DNA of 64,000 bases. Origin: JAFGSG01 sp964626055 (GTDB taxonomy: Bacteria; Spirochaetota; UBA4802; JAFGDQ01). The notes under the pieces are model-generated. The model worked only from the letters and a program-made list of their open reading frames with translations. It did no database searches and was not told the DNA's origin. The stretch spans positions 1 to 64,000 of the forward strand of contig CAZVDF010000002.1 in NCBI GenBank assembly GCA_964626055.1, in the 5' to 3' direction. The translations under genes and the position numbers were made by a program. Shown one piece after another: positions 45,226 through 54,682 of this stretch (its first letter is position 1; each line of letters starts with the position of its first letter).

Positions 45226-45855
45226 TCAAATTTTAATAATTCCGAATTGTTTTAAGCCGTTTATTATAAATTGTACGGCCAGTGCCGACAGTATAAGCCC
45301 CATTATTCTCTGCACAACCGATATTCCGGTCCTGCCTAAAATTTTTTCAATGCGGGCAGACAGGAACATGATAATCATTGTTAAAAATAATACTGCCATA
45401 GCAATTAAAGTGATCATCACAAGCATAAGAAGATCGTTCTCTGCCTGAGAACTGAACATCATGAGCGCGGCTATGGTCCCCGGGCCGGAGATCATAGGTA
45501 TGGCGAGCGGAAAAACGGAAGCGTCCTCTTTTTCCATATCTGTCATATCATCTGAAATAATTCTGGAACTTGCCGGCTTTGCCAGAATAAGCTCTATGGA
45601 AAGAATAAATAATAATATCCCGCCGGATATTAAAAAAGCATCCGGCGATACGCCCAAATACAATAAAATATATCTTCCCAAAAAAATGAAAAAAACGGAT
45701 ACTATTACCGCTGTCAGAATAGCTTTAAAAATTATTTTTTTTCGTTCGGCAGCATTTGATCTGGAAATAAATAACACAAATACAGGGATCAATCCAAACG
45801 GATCTACTGCGATAAAGAGAGTGAAAAAAATCGAAATGATCAATGAAATGTGCAT
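45226..45855 (-). CDS. MarC-family inner-membrane protein
   Basis: This 209-residue protein has six membrane helices: ~4-25, 38-60, 66-85, ~108-130, ~137-160 and ~180-205. PFGLIPVFVLF at the start and PLAIPMISGPGTIAAL in the middle are the MarC family signatures. The function is not known with certainty; the old link to multidrug resistance was withdrawn. It lies 19 bases upstream of the PpiC gene on the same strand, so the two may be expressed together. Confidence 0.88.
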   Translation of the reverse strand: MHISLIISIFFTLFIAVDPFGLIPVFVLFISRSNAAERKKIIFKAILTAVIVSVFFIFLGRYILLYLGVSPDAFLISGGILLFILSIELILAKPASSRIISDDMTDMEKEDASVFPLAIPMISGPGTIAALMMFSSQAENDLLMLVMITLIAMAVLFLTMIIMFLSARIEKILGRTGISVVQRIMGLILSALAVQFIINGLKQFGIIKI

Positions 45856-45885
45856 TGTGCAGTGCTTTAAACTTCATGATTCATA

Positions 45886-47046
45886 CTAAATGACTCTTAC
45901 CATTATTACGTCTTTTATGCCAGTCATTTCCTTGATCAGATTATCGCTAATATTTCCATCTACGTCTATTATATTATATGCATAATTACCCTGGCTTTTA
46001 TTCAGCATGTCCTCAATATTAATTTTATGGTTGGCAAGAGTCTGTGTTATCTGGCCTATCATATTAGGAACATTCTTGTTTGCTATTGTAATTCTTTTTT
46101 TACCGGTTGGCGGGAGGATGCATTCCGGATAGTTGACCGAATTCTTGATTATGCCGCTTTCAAGATAATCCTTCAGCTGGTTTACAGCCATAATTGCGCA
46201 GTTTTCTTCCGATTCAGGAGTCGAAGCGCCGAGATGAGGTATCGGGATCACATTCTCTACACTCAAAAGATCATTGCTTGGAAAATCGGTTACATATTTC
46301 GAGACAATTCCCTCTTTAATGGCACCTATCAAATCTTCATTATTTACAAGCTCACCCCGGGCGAAATTAAGGATCTTAACTCCTTTTTTCATTATCGCGA
46401 ATTTATTTTTATTAAAAAATCCTTTAGTATCTTTATTAAGCGGGCAATGCAGAGAAATATAATCTGAATCAACTATCACATCGTCAAGCTTGACTGCCTT
46501 TCTGACGTTTCTTGAAACTCCCCATGCTGCTTCGATCGAGATGAAAGGATCATAGCCTGCTACTTCCATCCCAAGAGCATATGCCGCGTTAGCAACTCTG
46601 ACGCCTATCGCTCCGAGACCGACAACGCCCAGCTTTTTTCCAAGGATCTCGGGGCCCTCAAAGTTCGATTTGCCTTTTTCTATTGCCTTTAAAGCGTCCG
46701 CTTCCCCTGTCAGCGTTTTAGCCCAGTTTATTCCCTCAAAAATTTTTCTGGATGCAAGCAGAAGGCCGACTATAACAAGCTCTTTTACTCCATTGGCGTT
46801 TGCTCCCGGAGTATTAAATACAACGATACCGCGTTCGGAACATTTTTCGATCGGTATGTTGTTGACTCCGGCGCCTGCCCTTGCGACTGCAAGCAATGAT
46901 CTAGGAAGTTCCATATCGAGCATTTGCTGGCTTCTGACGAGAATCCCGTCCGGGTTGATTATTTCCGAAGCGTACTCATAACTGTCTCTCGGCAAAAGGT
47001 TAAGCCCGTTTGTAGATATTTTATTCAGGGTCTGGATTTTGAACAT
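45886..47046 (-). CDS. serA: D-3-phosphoglycerate dehydrogenase
   Basis: This 386-residue protein has the substrate and NAD domains with AVARAGAGVNNIPIEKC, NTPGANANGVKELVIVGLLL, the Rossmann motif KKLGVVGLGAIGVRVANAA and the catalytic His in PIPHLGASTPESEENCA. The last ~75 residues form an ACT domain (NVPNMIGQITQTLANHKINIED), probably for serine feedback. It starts serine synthesis by oxidising 3-phosphoglycerate. This is the shorter form without the intervening domain of the long type. GAGG precedes the ATG. It is likely a single gene between MarC and the SpoIIE protein. Confidence 0.93.
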   Translation of the reverse strand: MFKIQTLNKISTNGLNLLPRDSYEYASEIINPDGILVRSQQMLDMELPRSLLAVARAGAGVNNIPIEKCSERGIVVFNTPGANANGVKELVIVGLLLASRKIFEGINWAKTLTGEADALKAIEKGKSNFEGPEILGKKLGVVGLGAIGVRVANAAYALGMEVAGYDPFISIEAAWGVSRNVRKAVKLDDVIVDSDYISLHCPLNKDTKGFFNKNKFAIMKKGVKILNFARGELVNNEDLIGAIKEGIVSKYVTDFPSNDLLSVENVIPIPHLGASTPESEENCAIMAVNQLKDYLESGIIKNSVNYPECILPPTGKKRITIANKNVPNMIGQITQTLANHKINIEDMLNKSQGNYAYNIIDVDGNISDNLIKEMTGIKDVIMVRVI

Positions 47047-47121
47047 ATATGAAACCTCGTTTATAGTTTTCTCTTGTTTCCATTTTTAAAGACAGGATCG
47101 CATATAAATAGAAACCGGCTT

Positions 47122-49266
47122 TTATGCTTTAAAAATGATTACAAGTATGTTGGAATCAGGAGAAGATAACCCCATAAAAGAAAAGAACTCGTCCTTTAAA
47201 ATACCCGCAATTTCAGAAGGATGTCTTCGTCTGTTCTCCTTTATTATCTGGCGCAATTGTGTCAATCCAAATTTTTCGCCGCTTTGGTTTTTGGCATCGA
47301 TGAGAGAATACGAATACAGAAATCCGATATCGCCCATCAGTAAATTTGTCCTTCCCATGCCGTAATTCGCGTTTAAATCAGTACCGAGCGGGAAACCTTC
47401 CGTATCAAGGGATTCATACAGGTTCTTATCCACCCTGTATATTTCGAGCGGTTGAAAACCGGCATTGGTATAAATCAATCTCATTGAATAAATGTCGTAA
47501 TAAAAATAGTAAGCTTTTACAATGCCGCCTTCGCCTCTGGTATAGGAATACAGAGCTTTATTCAGTTTATGCATCGTTATGTACGTGGAATGAGCGTCTT
47601 CGATGCAGGAATGGAACGCCGATCTGAGAATTACCGAATAAATAGCGTTATTAATACCCCTCCCTGATATGTCCGTGGCAATTACTCCGGCGCCGATATT
47701 CGTAGGCATGAGAAAATCAAAATAATCTATGCCCTCCCTGTAGCGCGGTATATAAAAGGCTCCGAAGGATATCTCCTGTGATCTCGGGAGACTGACCGGT
47801 ACGGCTTTTGAAAGGATCTCTGACGAGAGATCCAAAATCCCGCTGACAAACTGCCCCTGGCTCCATTCGGCATAATCTATCGCATTTGTGATATGGCGGT
47901 TGCTCTCAAGATTAAACTGCTGAAGCCTGGCAACTTCATCAGACTTATAGGATGACATCGACCTTTTCTCGCCGAGGCAGATAATCCCGATTATCTGCCT
48001 GTCGTTTAAAACAGGTAAAATAATTTTTATATTTAAAGTAAAAAATATTTCAGTAATGTCCTTCCTGATATCAGCATAGCTTTTTTCATCCGTGAAGACC
48101 TTCTCCACGTTCAATACTTCATTATTGATGGCCAGCCATCTGACTACCGGCGAATTCATATCCAGCGGTTTAATATCCGGTTGCGCGCCCTTTGAATAGA
48201 ACAGTTCGAACAGCTTTGTATTTTTATTGAACAGCATAGTGAATACGTTTTTAATTGACAGTGAATCATATAATATATCCGCTATTCTTATAATAATATC
48301 TTCCATATTTTTAATATAAGCGGTCTCTTTAATCAGATTATCCAGTAACTTTTCAAGTGCATAACGCTCTTTTTGAAAAAGTCTGTCGATCAAAGGCATA
48401 ATTTTAATTGTAAACAATATAAAAAATAACACGATCAGTCCGGTTATCAAGTATAAAGGTATTTGATTAAATATCCAGGCTTGGCTTTGATACAGGACTA
48501 CAGCGGCTGCGATGGGCACTATGATCAAGAAAAACTGTATCGTATAAACAATCGTTTTATATATAGCGGTCTTTATGCCCATCAGTTCATAGGCTATAAC
48601 TGCATAAAAAAGACTTACAGCCGAAATAATTGCGCCCAGAGCCGGGCCTATCGCGTACAATCCGGTATAATTAAAAACAGTCGGCAATACGATTGAGCTG
48701 AAAATCGCAAAGATAAATGCAGCGGATACTCCGATAAATACATACCGAATCTGGATTTTATATATTCTGATATTTGTTTTTATATATTTCCGGATAAAAT
48801 TAATTATTCCGGCAAAAAGGTAAAAAATTACCGCCGTCACATAAAAAAAATAATAACGCTTATCGATATCCCTGATTAATTCATCGTTTTTGAGATATGC
48901 TTTTGAAATAGTAAGGTCTGTAAAAACGATCAATATTCCTATGGCAACCGAAGGAGCCAAAACCAATATTACTTTTACCAGCGAATATCCTGATTCGGAT
49001 TTCGGGAAAACTACAGAGACTGCGAAAAAACTTCCGAAAAAAATCACGGTGAACATCTGAGTCAATTTGTTCACCAGCGTTAAATCAAATTTCTCCGGGA
49101 AGGCATATGTCAGGAACATGGTGATCAGTATGCCTATGGCGGAAATATTATAATATACGTAATATCTGGTGAGCTGGGATCTCCCGTCTTTAACAATAAC
49201 AAAAATGGAAATCACTGTAAGGAAAATTCCGGCAAGTAGCGGGCTTATCATATTTATCAGCAGCAT
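47122..49266 (-). CDS. 7TM-GAF-SpoIIE (PP2C-type) signalling protein, altered metal site
   Basis: This 714-residue protein has about eight membrane helices over residues 1-300, resembling the N-terminal membrane module of some histidine kinases, then a GAF-like domain (~315-460) and a SpoIIE/RsbU phosphatase domain (~480-714). First metal motifs are kept: GIDYFDFLMP and VIATDISGRG. The usual YTDG motif reads YSYS, with Tyr653 at the Asp position and Ser654 at the Gly position; the final DD.T motif reads PDSN, keeping its first Asp. Active members dephosphorylate STAS proteins such as that at 14063-14362. The lost Asp makes full activity doubtful. Confidence 0.82.
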   Translation of the reverse strand: MLLINMISPLLAGIFLTVISIFVIVKDGRSQLTRYYVYYNISAIGILITMFLTYAFPEKFDLTLVNKLTQMFTVIFFGSFFAVSVVFPKSESGYSLVKVILVLAPSVAIGILIVFTDLTISKAYLKNDELIRDIDKRYYFFYVTAVIFYLFAGIINFIRKYIKTNIRIYKIQIRYVFIGVSAAFIFAIFSSIVLPTVFNYTGLYAIGPALGAIISAVSLFYAVIAYELMGIKTAIYKTIVYTIQFFLIIVPIAAAVVLYQSQAWIFNQIPLYLITGLIVLFFILFTIKIMPLIDRLFQKERYALEKLLDNLIKETAYIKNMEDIIIRIADILYDSLSIKNVFTMLFNKNTKLFELFYSKGAQPDIKPLDMNSPVVRWLAINNEVLNVEKVFTDEKSYADIRKDITEIFFTLNIKIILPVLNDRQIIGIICLGEKRSMSSYKSDEVARLQQFNLESNRHITNAIDYAEWSQGQFVSGILDLSSEILSKAVPVSLPRSQEISFGAFYIPRYREGIDYFDFLMPTNIGAGVIATDISGRGINNAIYSVILRSAFHSCIEDAHSTYITMHKLNKALYSYTRGEGGIVKAYYFYYDIYSMRLIYTNAGFQPLEIYRVDKNLYESLDTEGFPLGTDLNANYGMGRTNLLMGDIGFLYSYSLIDAKNQSGEKFGLTQLRQIIKENRRRHPSEIAGILKDEFFSFMGLSSPDSNILVIIFKA

Positions 49267-49538
49267 TGATATTCCATTAAATTTAAGGTTTTTTCTAGAA
49301 GATTAAAAAATATACCAGTGTAATAACATCACATCTCAACTACGAGCACGTGCCGAAACAACCGTGATAATATCAAACATTTTTATCCGCAAATACCGAC
49401 GGATATAGTTTATATTGAAATAATATAAATATTGCAATCAAAAATTATTGACTAAATGCCGACACTAATGTAGGCTTAATCAAAAGGATAAACAGGTCTT
49501 TCGATGTTTTTAGATAAATAAATCAATCGAGGTAATAA

Positions 49539-50072
49539 ATGTCATTTCTTAAAAGGAAACAATACGTTATCGATAAAAAACTTCAATTTAAAATATCCAT
49601 AAGAGCAGTTGTGTTGTCTTTAATTACCGTTTTTATCCTCGGATTCGTACTTCTGTTTTTTGCCGTTAAAAATTCCAATTACATAAATACGATCGTTAAG
49701 ACCCAGGATCAGATGATAGATATGTTTTTAACCACACCCGCCCTCGTTAATTCGCTTAATCCGACAATTCAGAATGCTGAAAACACGTTTAAAAATAACA
49801 TCGGGATGTTAGTGGAAATAAAAAGGAACAGCGGGCTGGTGCTGTATTTCATTATTTTTATGATAATCGTTCAGTCTGCGATTATCTTTGCCATTTTCAT
49901 TTTCATAACTCATCGAATAACCGGCCCGATTTATGTAATGACCAAATACCTGAAAGAAATAAGGGAGGGCAGAAATCCTTCTTCCAGGCCGCTCAGACAG
50001 AAAGACGAATTAAAAGCATTCTATGAAGAGCTGAAAGCTACAATAGAATTTTTACAAAAAAAGAAAAAATAA
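49539..50072 (+). CDS. Small two-helix HAMP membrane protein
   Basis: This 177-residue protein has membrane helices at ~23-45 (AVVLSLITVFILGFVLLFF) and ~98-123, a short extracytoplasmic segment between them (~47-96), and a HAMP-like linker (ITGPIYVMTKYLKEIREGR...DELKAFYEELK) to the end. There is no catalytic or regulatory domain, so it resembles the sensing half of a chemoreceptor or kinase. It may dimerise with other HAMP proteins. It stands alone on its strand; a TTGACT at 49448-49453 with a weak TAGGCT 17 bases on may be its promoter. The 270-base gap upstream shows nothing else. Confidence 0.65.
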   Translation: MSFLKRKQYVIDKKLQFKISIRAVVLSLITVFILGFVLLFFAVKNSNYINTIVKTQDQMIDMFLTTPALVNSLNPTIQNAENTFKNNIGMLVEIKRNSGLVLYFIIFMIIVQSAIIFAIFIFITHRITGPIYVMTKYLKEIREGRNPSSRPLRQKDELKAFYEELKATIEFLQKKKK

Positions 50073-50084
50073 AGAGGATCTGGT

Positions 50085-51299
50085 CTACCCTTTAACTCTG
50101 ATAAATCTTCGTTTGCCGACTTTCATGATGCAGTCAAGCGGCAATTTAAGTTCGTAATTATCGTCATCGATCCTTTCGCTTTCGATGTATACTCCGCCGC
50201 CTTTTATCAGCCTGCGCGCTTCGCCGTTTGTCCGGGCCATCCCGGATAGCACAAGCAGTTTAATCAGCCATATTTTACCGTCGGCAGTTTCTGCAGCCGG
50301 TATTGGAAATTCGGCGATTTCATCAGGCAGATCTTTCTTCACGAACATTTTATTGAATTCGGCTTCCGCTTTTTCGGCCGTATCTTTATTATAAAACTGC
50401 GCGCAGATTTCTTTTGCAAGTCTGGCTTTTACGTCTCTTGGATGGTGAGTGCCGTTTTTAATACCTTCCTTCATTGAGTTAATTTCATCCATCGGAACGT
50501 CTGTCACAAGTTCATAATATAAAAACATCAGATCATCGGATATCGACATGACTTTTCCGAAAATCTCCCTCGGGGGCTCGTTAATGCCCACGTAATTCTT
50601 AAGCGACTTGCTCATCTTCTGAACGCCGTCCAGGCCGACAAGCAAAGGAGTGGTGATTATTACCTGCGGTTCCAGTCCGTATTCCTTCTGAATATCCCTT
50701 CCCACAAGCAGATTAAATTTCTGATCGGTTCCACCGAGCTCAACATCGGCTTTAAGGGCGACGGAATCGTATCCCTGCACTAGCGGATACATGAATTCAA
50801 GTATTGAAATAGGCTTCCCGTCCCTGTACCTTTTCGAGAAATCGTCGCGTTCCAGCATCCTTGCCACATTGTAACGGGAAGTCAGAGTGAGGACATCGGC
50901 AAAATTCATTTTATCGCACCATTTGGAATTAAATTCCAGAACGGTTTTTTGAGGGTCGAGTATTTTAAATACCTGTTTTTTATATGTTTCTGCGTTTTTC
51001 ATTACTTCTTCCCTGGTCAAACGCTTGCGGGTTTCACTCTTGCCGGTCGGATCCCCGATCATACCAGTAAAATCCCCGATTAAAAAAACTACCGTATGCC
51101 CCATATCCTGAAATTGTTTCATTTTTCTTAAAAGCACAGTATGCCCGAGATGAATATCGGGAGCGGTAGGATCAAAGCCTGCTTTTATTATCAGAGGCTT
51201 ATTTTCGCGTTCGGATCTTTCCAGTTTTTTTTGGAATTCATCAAAAGGAATTATCTCCTCGCTTCCTCTTTTTAATTTTTCAATATCATTTTTAATCAT
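50085..51299 (-). CDS. tyrS: Tyrosyl-tRNA synthetase
   Basis: I take the ATG at 51299 (AAGGAAAG five to ten bases upstream) rather than the in-frame ATG at 51353; this gives 404 residues. Class I motifs are DIHLGHT (HIGH type) and KMSKSLKN (KMSKS). The active-site region has GDFTGMIGDPTGKSETR and ILEFMYPLVQGYDS. The last ~65 residues form an S4 RNA-binding domain (ARTNGEARRLIKGGGVYIE). It charges tRNA-Tyr. The ~420-base gap upstream (51300-51718) holds one decayed repeat copy (51523-51623) and no gene I can support. Confidence 0.94.
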   Translation of the reverse strand: MIKNDIEKLKRGSEEIIPFDEFQKKLERSERENKPLIIKAGFDPTAPDIHLGHTVLLRKMKQFQDMGHTVVFLIGDFTGMIGDPTGKSETRKRLTREEVMKNAETYKKQVFKILDPQKTVLEFNSKWCDKMNFADVLTLTSRYNVARMLERDDFSKRYRDGKPISILEFMYPLVQGYDSVALKADVELGGTDQKFNLLVGRDIQKEYGLEPQVIITTPLLVGLDGVQKMSKSLKNYVGINEPPREIFGKVMSISDDLMFLYYELVTDVPMDEINSMKEGIKNGTHHPRDVKARLAKEICAQFYNKDTAEKAEAEFNKMFVKKDLPDEIAEFPIPAAETADGKIWLIKLLVLSGMARTNGEARRLIKGGGVYIESERIDDDNYELKLPLDCIMKVGKRRFIRVKG

Positions 51300-51522
51300 T
51301 TTACTTTCCTTTGTCTTATAATGGAGATTTAACGAAAACTGTTGAAGTGTCATTCCGGAATTCCCAAAGAGCTAAGCTGACACTCTTCTTATTTAATATA
51401 TCAGGTATATCAATCTTCCCTGTGAACCGAAATGACGCGGCAGAATGTAAAGAATTATGTAAAGAGTACAAGCGATTTGTTGTCAATTGCAAATTTTTAA
51501 ATACAATATATTTGTTAATTGA

Positions 51523-51623
51523 TCAAGAGTGTGCCTCATATTAATAATGGATAAATTCGAATTACCGCTCAGAATTATATATGCAGAGCCGGCTACTTTA
51601 ACCGGGTTTTGGAACGCATTTTA
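51523..51623. repeat. Copy of the dispersed TIR element (decayed left end)
   Basis: The right end at 51604-51623 (GGTTTTGGAACGCATTTTA) is the reverse complement of the conserved left end at 40701 and 55864. The inner part at ~51541-51591 matches 55887-55935 at about 80 % of positions (ATAAATTCG, ATTAC, CAGAATTAT and GAGCC are shared). The left end (AAGAGTGTGCC) is diverged. So the full element would be about 100 bases, with inverted ends. Confidence 0.55.
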
Positions 51624-51718
51624 AAGTATTTATATGGTTGAATCTTTGCTACCCATGGCCTCAAAGAGTGAAGAGATAAATTATTGTTTTACTGAAGAAC
51701 TTCCGCGGTTAAAGAATT

Positions 51719-52204
51719 TTATCCAAGATTGATGAGGCACACTGCCTGCGCAGCTATACCTTCGCCTCTGCCGGTAAAACCGAGCTTTTCAGTGGTCTTG
51801 CCTTTTAGGCCGATCCTCTCAATGGAAAGCCCGTTTAAGGCAGCGGATATATTCAGTCTCATTTCATCAGCGAAATCTTTTATTTTGGGTCTCTCGCAGA
51901 TAACAACGGAATCGATATTGATAATATAAATACTATTTCTCAATAAAAGAGAATTAACCTGCTTTAAGAGCTCAATACTGGAAATTCCTTTGTATCTGGC
52001 ATCAGTATCCGGGAAAAGCTGTCCGATATCTCCAAGACCGGCAGCTCCAAGCAGGGCATCGATAATTGCATGAATAAGAACATCTGCGTCGGAATGTCCC
52101 AATAATCCGAGTTCATTATCGATCTTTACGCCTCCGAGAATCAGGTCCCTGCCTTTAGCGAATGCATGAACGTCATATCCAACGCCTATTCTTATGTTTT
52201 TCAT
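51719..52204 (-). CDS. ispF: 2-C-methyl-D-erythritol 2,4-cyclodiphosphate synthase
   Basis: This 161-residue protein has the metal site GVGYDVHAF, then ILGGVKIDNELGLLGHSDADVLIHAIIDALLGAAGLGDIG and LFPDTD, the full IspF signature. The C-terminal KTTEKLGFTGRGEGIAAQA is also typical. It works in the MEP route to isoprenoids. It is a separate domain here, not fused to IspD. It stands alone, 60 bases from the nucleosidase gene upstream on the same strand. Confidence 0.96.
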   Translation of the reverse strand: MKNIRIGVGYDVHAFAKGRDLILGGVKIDNELGLLGHSDADVLIHAIIDALLGAAGLGDIGQLFPDTDARYKGISSIELLKQVNSLLLRNSIYIINIDSVVICERPKIKDFADEMRLNISAALNGLSIERIGLKGKTTEKLGFTGRGEGIAAQAVCLINLG

Positions 52205-52268
52205 AACGATAAAATTATATAAAATAATTTAAAAAATAATTACAAGTTGTCGAAAGATAAGCAATTTT

Positions 52269-52880
52269 TCAACAAAAACGAGTTAATATATTTTCTTTAA
52301 AAAATTCAAACATCTTTCCTGCCGTAGCATAGACATTTTTGATGATATCAATTTCATGATGTCTTGGCGTATCCGTAACAATTTTAAAAAGATAGCATTT
52401 TCTTTTAAAGAGGCTGCATGCCTGTATTACGGACGCACCTTCCATATCAACCAGTTCGGCGTATCTGGACAGTTCCTCTCTGTGAGACGGTTCAATAACA
52501 GGCCTGTCCTGTGTGGCGAGCGCTGCGAGTTCAAATCCTTCCATGACATCGGGCTTTACGATTCTCATGCTCTTTTTCAATAAGCGCGGTCTGTCATATT
52601 CAACCACTTTATTTATGTGAAAAATATCCCCAATTTCGTAATTTTCCGTTGTTGCCCCCGCGGCCCCTATGTTAAAAATAATTTCTGAATTATATTTATA
52701 AACAAGATAGGATGCTGCCATGGCAGCATTGGCCTTGCCGATACCGCTTATAATTAAAGATATTTTTCCGTCGCTTAATACGTTAAACGGGGCTTTATCT
52801 TTTCGTTCAAGGGAAAAGCCTTTTACAAAGGCTTTTGATTCTATATCCGTGGCAAATACAAGACCTATAGTATCTTTCAT
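52269..52880 (-). CDS. Nucleosidase of the MTA/SAH or futalosine hydrolase family
   Basis: This 203-residue protein belongs to the PNP/UDP phosphorylase superfamily. SGIGKANAAMAASYLVYKY and IFNIGAAGATTENYEIGDI match the early motifs; LVDMEGASVIQAC gives the substrate-binding Glu. The late catalytic Asp is in KIVTDTPRH. It is shorter than MTA/SAH nucleosidase (~230), and the Pro-Arg-His after the Asp is unlike the common motif, so futalosine hydrolase or another nucleosidase are all possible. The substrate cannot be decided from the sequence. Confidence 0.72.
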   Translation of the reverse strand: MKDTIGLVFATDIESKAFVKGFSLERKDKAPFNVLSDGKISLIISGIGKANAAMAASYLVYKYNSEIIFNIGAAGATTENYEIGDIFHINKVVEYDRPRLLKKSMRIVKPDVMEGFELAALATQDRPVIEPSHREELSRYAELVDMEGASVIQACSLFKRKCYLFKIVTDTPRHHEIDIIKNVYATAGKMFEFFKENILTRFC

Positions 52881-53009
52881 TGCAATATTTTCTGTTTACG
52901 AAATCATGCTTTATGATACTCAGCAAGAATTTAATAATAATTATGATCAAGTCTGCTGAATTTAATTAGAATTCATCTTGAAATTATATTTCAAATGATG
53001 AGATATTAA

Positions 53010-54470
53010 TCAATCGGTACTTAAATACTTTTCGATATATTCAGTGAGTTCGCCTATATTTTTATCAAGCATGACCTTGAACTCCGGCGGAATATTCTGC
53101 TCTTTTACTACGCTATAGTAATTGATCGCATCCCTGACGTTCCTCAATTTAATTAACTCATTTGCCTTTTCGAGCATAGGCTTATATTTATAGAACGAAT
53201 ACTGAAGAATATTCTGGTCTTTTGACAGGCTGAATTCGTCAGGCAGTTTTGAAAAATCATAACTGACCTTTAAAATAGGCAGCTCTTTCCTGACTCTCTT
53301 ACCGTGGCGCAGGAATTTTCTGTAAAAGTTCTCTTCCTCCCTTTCCTTTTCTTCCTGTTCTTTGTCCATTATATCTCCGTCGGCGGTTTTTTTATCTTTC
53401 TGGTAGCCGACTATTTCAAAAGACTCGTCCTTTTTTTTCGACAGATCATCTTTCAGAATCTTTTCAAAAATATCTTCATCGGAAAGTCCGTCAATTTCAT
53501 CCTCTTTCTGGGCCTGGCTTAAAACTTCTATCTCTTCCGGGCCTTCTTCTTCCTGAGGCGCAATTTTTTTCGGTTCGGGGACCTCTATTTTTTGAGGGAT
53601 TTCTTTTCTAAATGCAGCTTCTTCCAGGGAAGGTTTTTTTTCCAATTCCTCCGGCTCGGGTTCGGGCTTTGAGAACATCTTTTCTTTCATTTCTTCAAGA
53701 ACTCTTTTTGCTTCATCCCCTTCCTGATTAATATCAAGCAATCTGTCGTGAAGTTTAAGCATGCCGTCCTTGAGCCTGGCCAGCTCCTCTTCGCCTTTGC
53801 TTGCTTCCGCCGTCTGCCTGGCTGCGATCTTCTCGGCAATATCATCTACTATTTTATTTATATCAAGTTTAGATACCAGATCCTGTTCGGGTGTGGTTAA
53901 AGCAATCTGAATTTTTTCCGGTATTTTAAGAGGCCCGTCCAGAGAAAGCTTTATTTCGCTTCCCTTTTTATCGGAAATCTTTTGTCTTATAGCTTCGCTT
54001 TTCCTGTGTAAATGGATCTTCTGGTATTCCTGAAGGTAATCAACATTCGCTTTTATTTTGACATTAATTTCATCATCTATTATTCTTTCGTATACGCCTT
54101 TATAAAGCGAGATCGCAGTGGGGAAATCTCCCTTCCGCGCGTATATCTCCGAATTTAAAAGTATCCTGTTATATACCCAGTATTTCGATCCTTCCGGTAT
54201 GATCTCATCGGCCACATACGGGAGCCTAAAATCATCGGCTACCTCGCCGCTCAATTCCTCGAATGCTTCAAAATCTTCTTTTCTCCTGTATTGATGGCTA
54301 TCAGGATCCGGGAATTTTTCTTCAATTTCTTTATCTGCCGCTCTTCTTCTCAGATCTTCCTGTGGTTTTTCTTCTTCTGTTTGCGATGGCGTATCGTCTC
54401 CTTTGCTGTAAAAAGCCCATGCCAGAAGAACGAAAACAAAAATAAATAAAACAACTATTAATGTTACCAT
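53010..54470 (-). CDS. Membrane-anchored coiled-coil protein, unknown function
   Basis: This 486-residue protein has an N-terminal helix (~3-22, VTLIVVLFIFVFVLLAWAFY) without a signal cleavage site, so it is probably an inner-membrane anchor. The rest is very acidic and helical: a TPR-like stretch at ~95-150 (ILLNSEIYARKGDFPTAISLYKGVYERI), a coiled coil at ~210-280 (EEELARLKDGMLKLHDRLLD), a low-complexity Glu/Pro/Lys part (~285-390) and a last helical domain (NELIKLRNVRDAINYYSVV). I do not recognise a family. No partner gene is evident next to it. Confidence 0.6.
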   Translation of the reverse strand: MVTLIVVLFIFVFVLLAWAFYSKGDDTPSQTEEEKPQEDLRRRAADKEIEEKFPDPDSHQYRRKEDFEAFEELSGEVADDFRLPYVADEIIPEGSKYWVYNRILLNSEIYARKGDFPTAISLYKGVYERIIDDEINVKIKANVDYLQEYQKIHLHRKSEAIRQKISDKKGSEIKLSLDGPLKIPEKIQIALTTPEQDLVSKLDINKIVDDIAEKIAARQTAEASKGEEELARLKDGMLKLHDRLLDINQEGDEAKRVLEEMKEKMFSKPEPEPEELEKKPSLEEAAFRKEIPQKIEVPEPKKIAPQEEEGPEEIEVLSQAQKEDEIDGLSDEDIFEKILKDDLSKKKDESFEIVGYQKDKKTADGDIMDKEQEEKEREEENFYRKFLRHGKRVRKELPILKVSYDFSKLPDEFSLSKDQNILQYSFYKYKPMLEKANELIKLRNVRDAINYYSVVKEQNIPPEFKVMLDKNIGELTEYIEKYLSTD

Positions 54471-54639
54471 TATTTTTTAATTAATATTCGATGTTAGTAT
54501 ATTTTTACGCCGGACGATATCATCAGCTCGATTATATGTGTTCATAGCCCTAAAATATTATACTATACATAATATATATCTTTTTCTATTTATCGACATA
54601 TTTAAAGCAAATATAAGAGGATACGGATCTTTATATTGC

Positions 54640-54682
54640 GAGCGCGTAACAAAACCTATCATTAATGGATTAATTCTTATTT
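54640..54682. repeat. Fragment of the dispersed TIR element at the end of the methyltransferase gene
   Basis: CAAAACCTATCATTAATG at 54650-54667 is identical to 55877-55894, and the bases on both sides are similar. The fragment runs into the 3' end of the methyltransferase gene, whose stop codon (54677-54679) lies within it. Confidence 0.5.

Noticed and set aside
51300..51353. Extended N-terminus of tyrosyl-tRNA synthetase
   Set aside because: The extra 18 residues are not family-like and a good ribosome site precedes the internal ATG at 51299.
51480..51507. Promoter-like TTGTCA/TACAAT pair
   Set aside because: No gene follows on the plus strand and the region is AT-rich, so the match is likely by chance or belongs to the decayed repeat.
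54519..54540. Another repeat fragment (ATTATATGTGTTCATAGCCC)
   Set aside because: It resembles part of the dispersed element but is short and in an inconsistent position relative to the clear fragment at 54640; chance similarity cannot be excluded.
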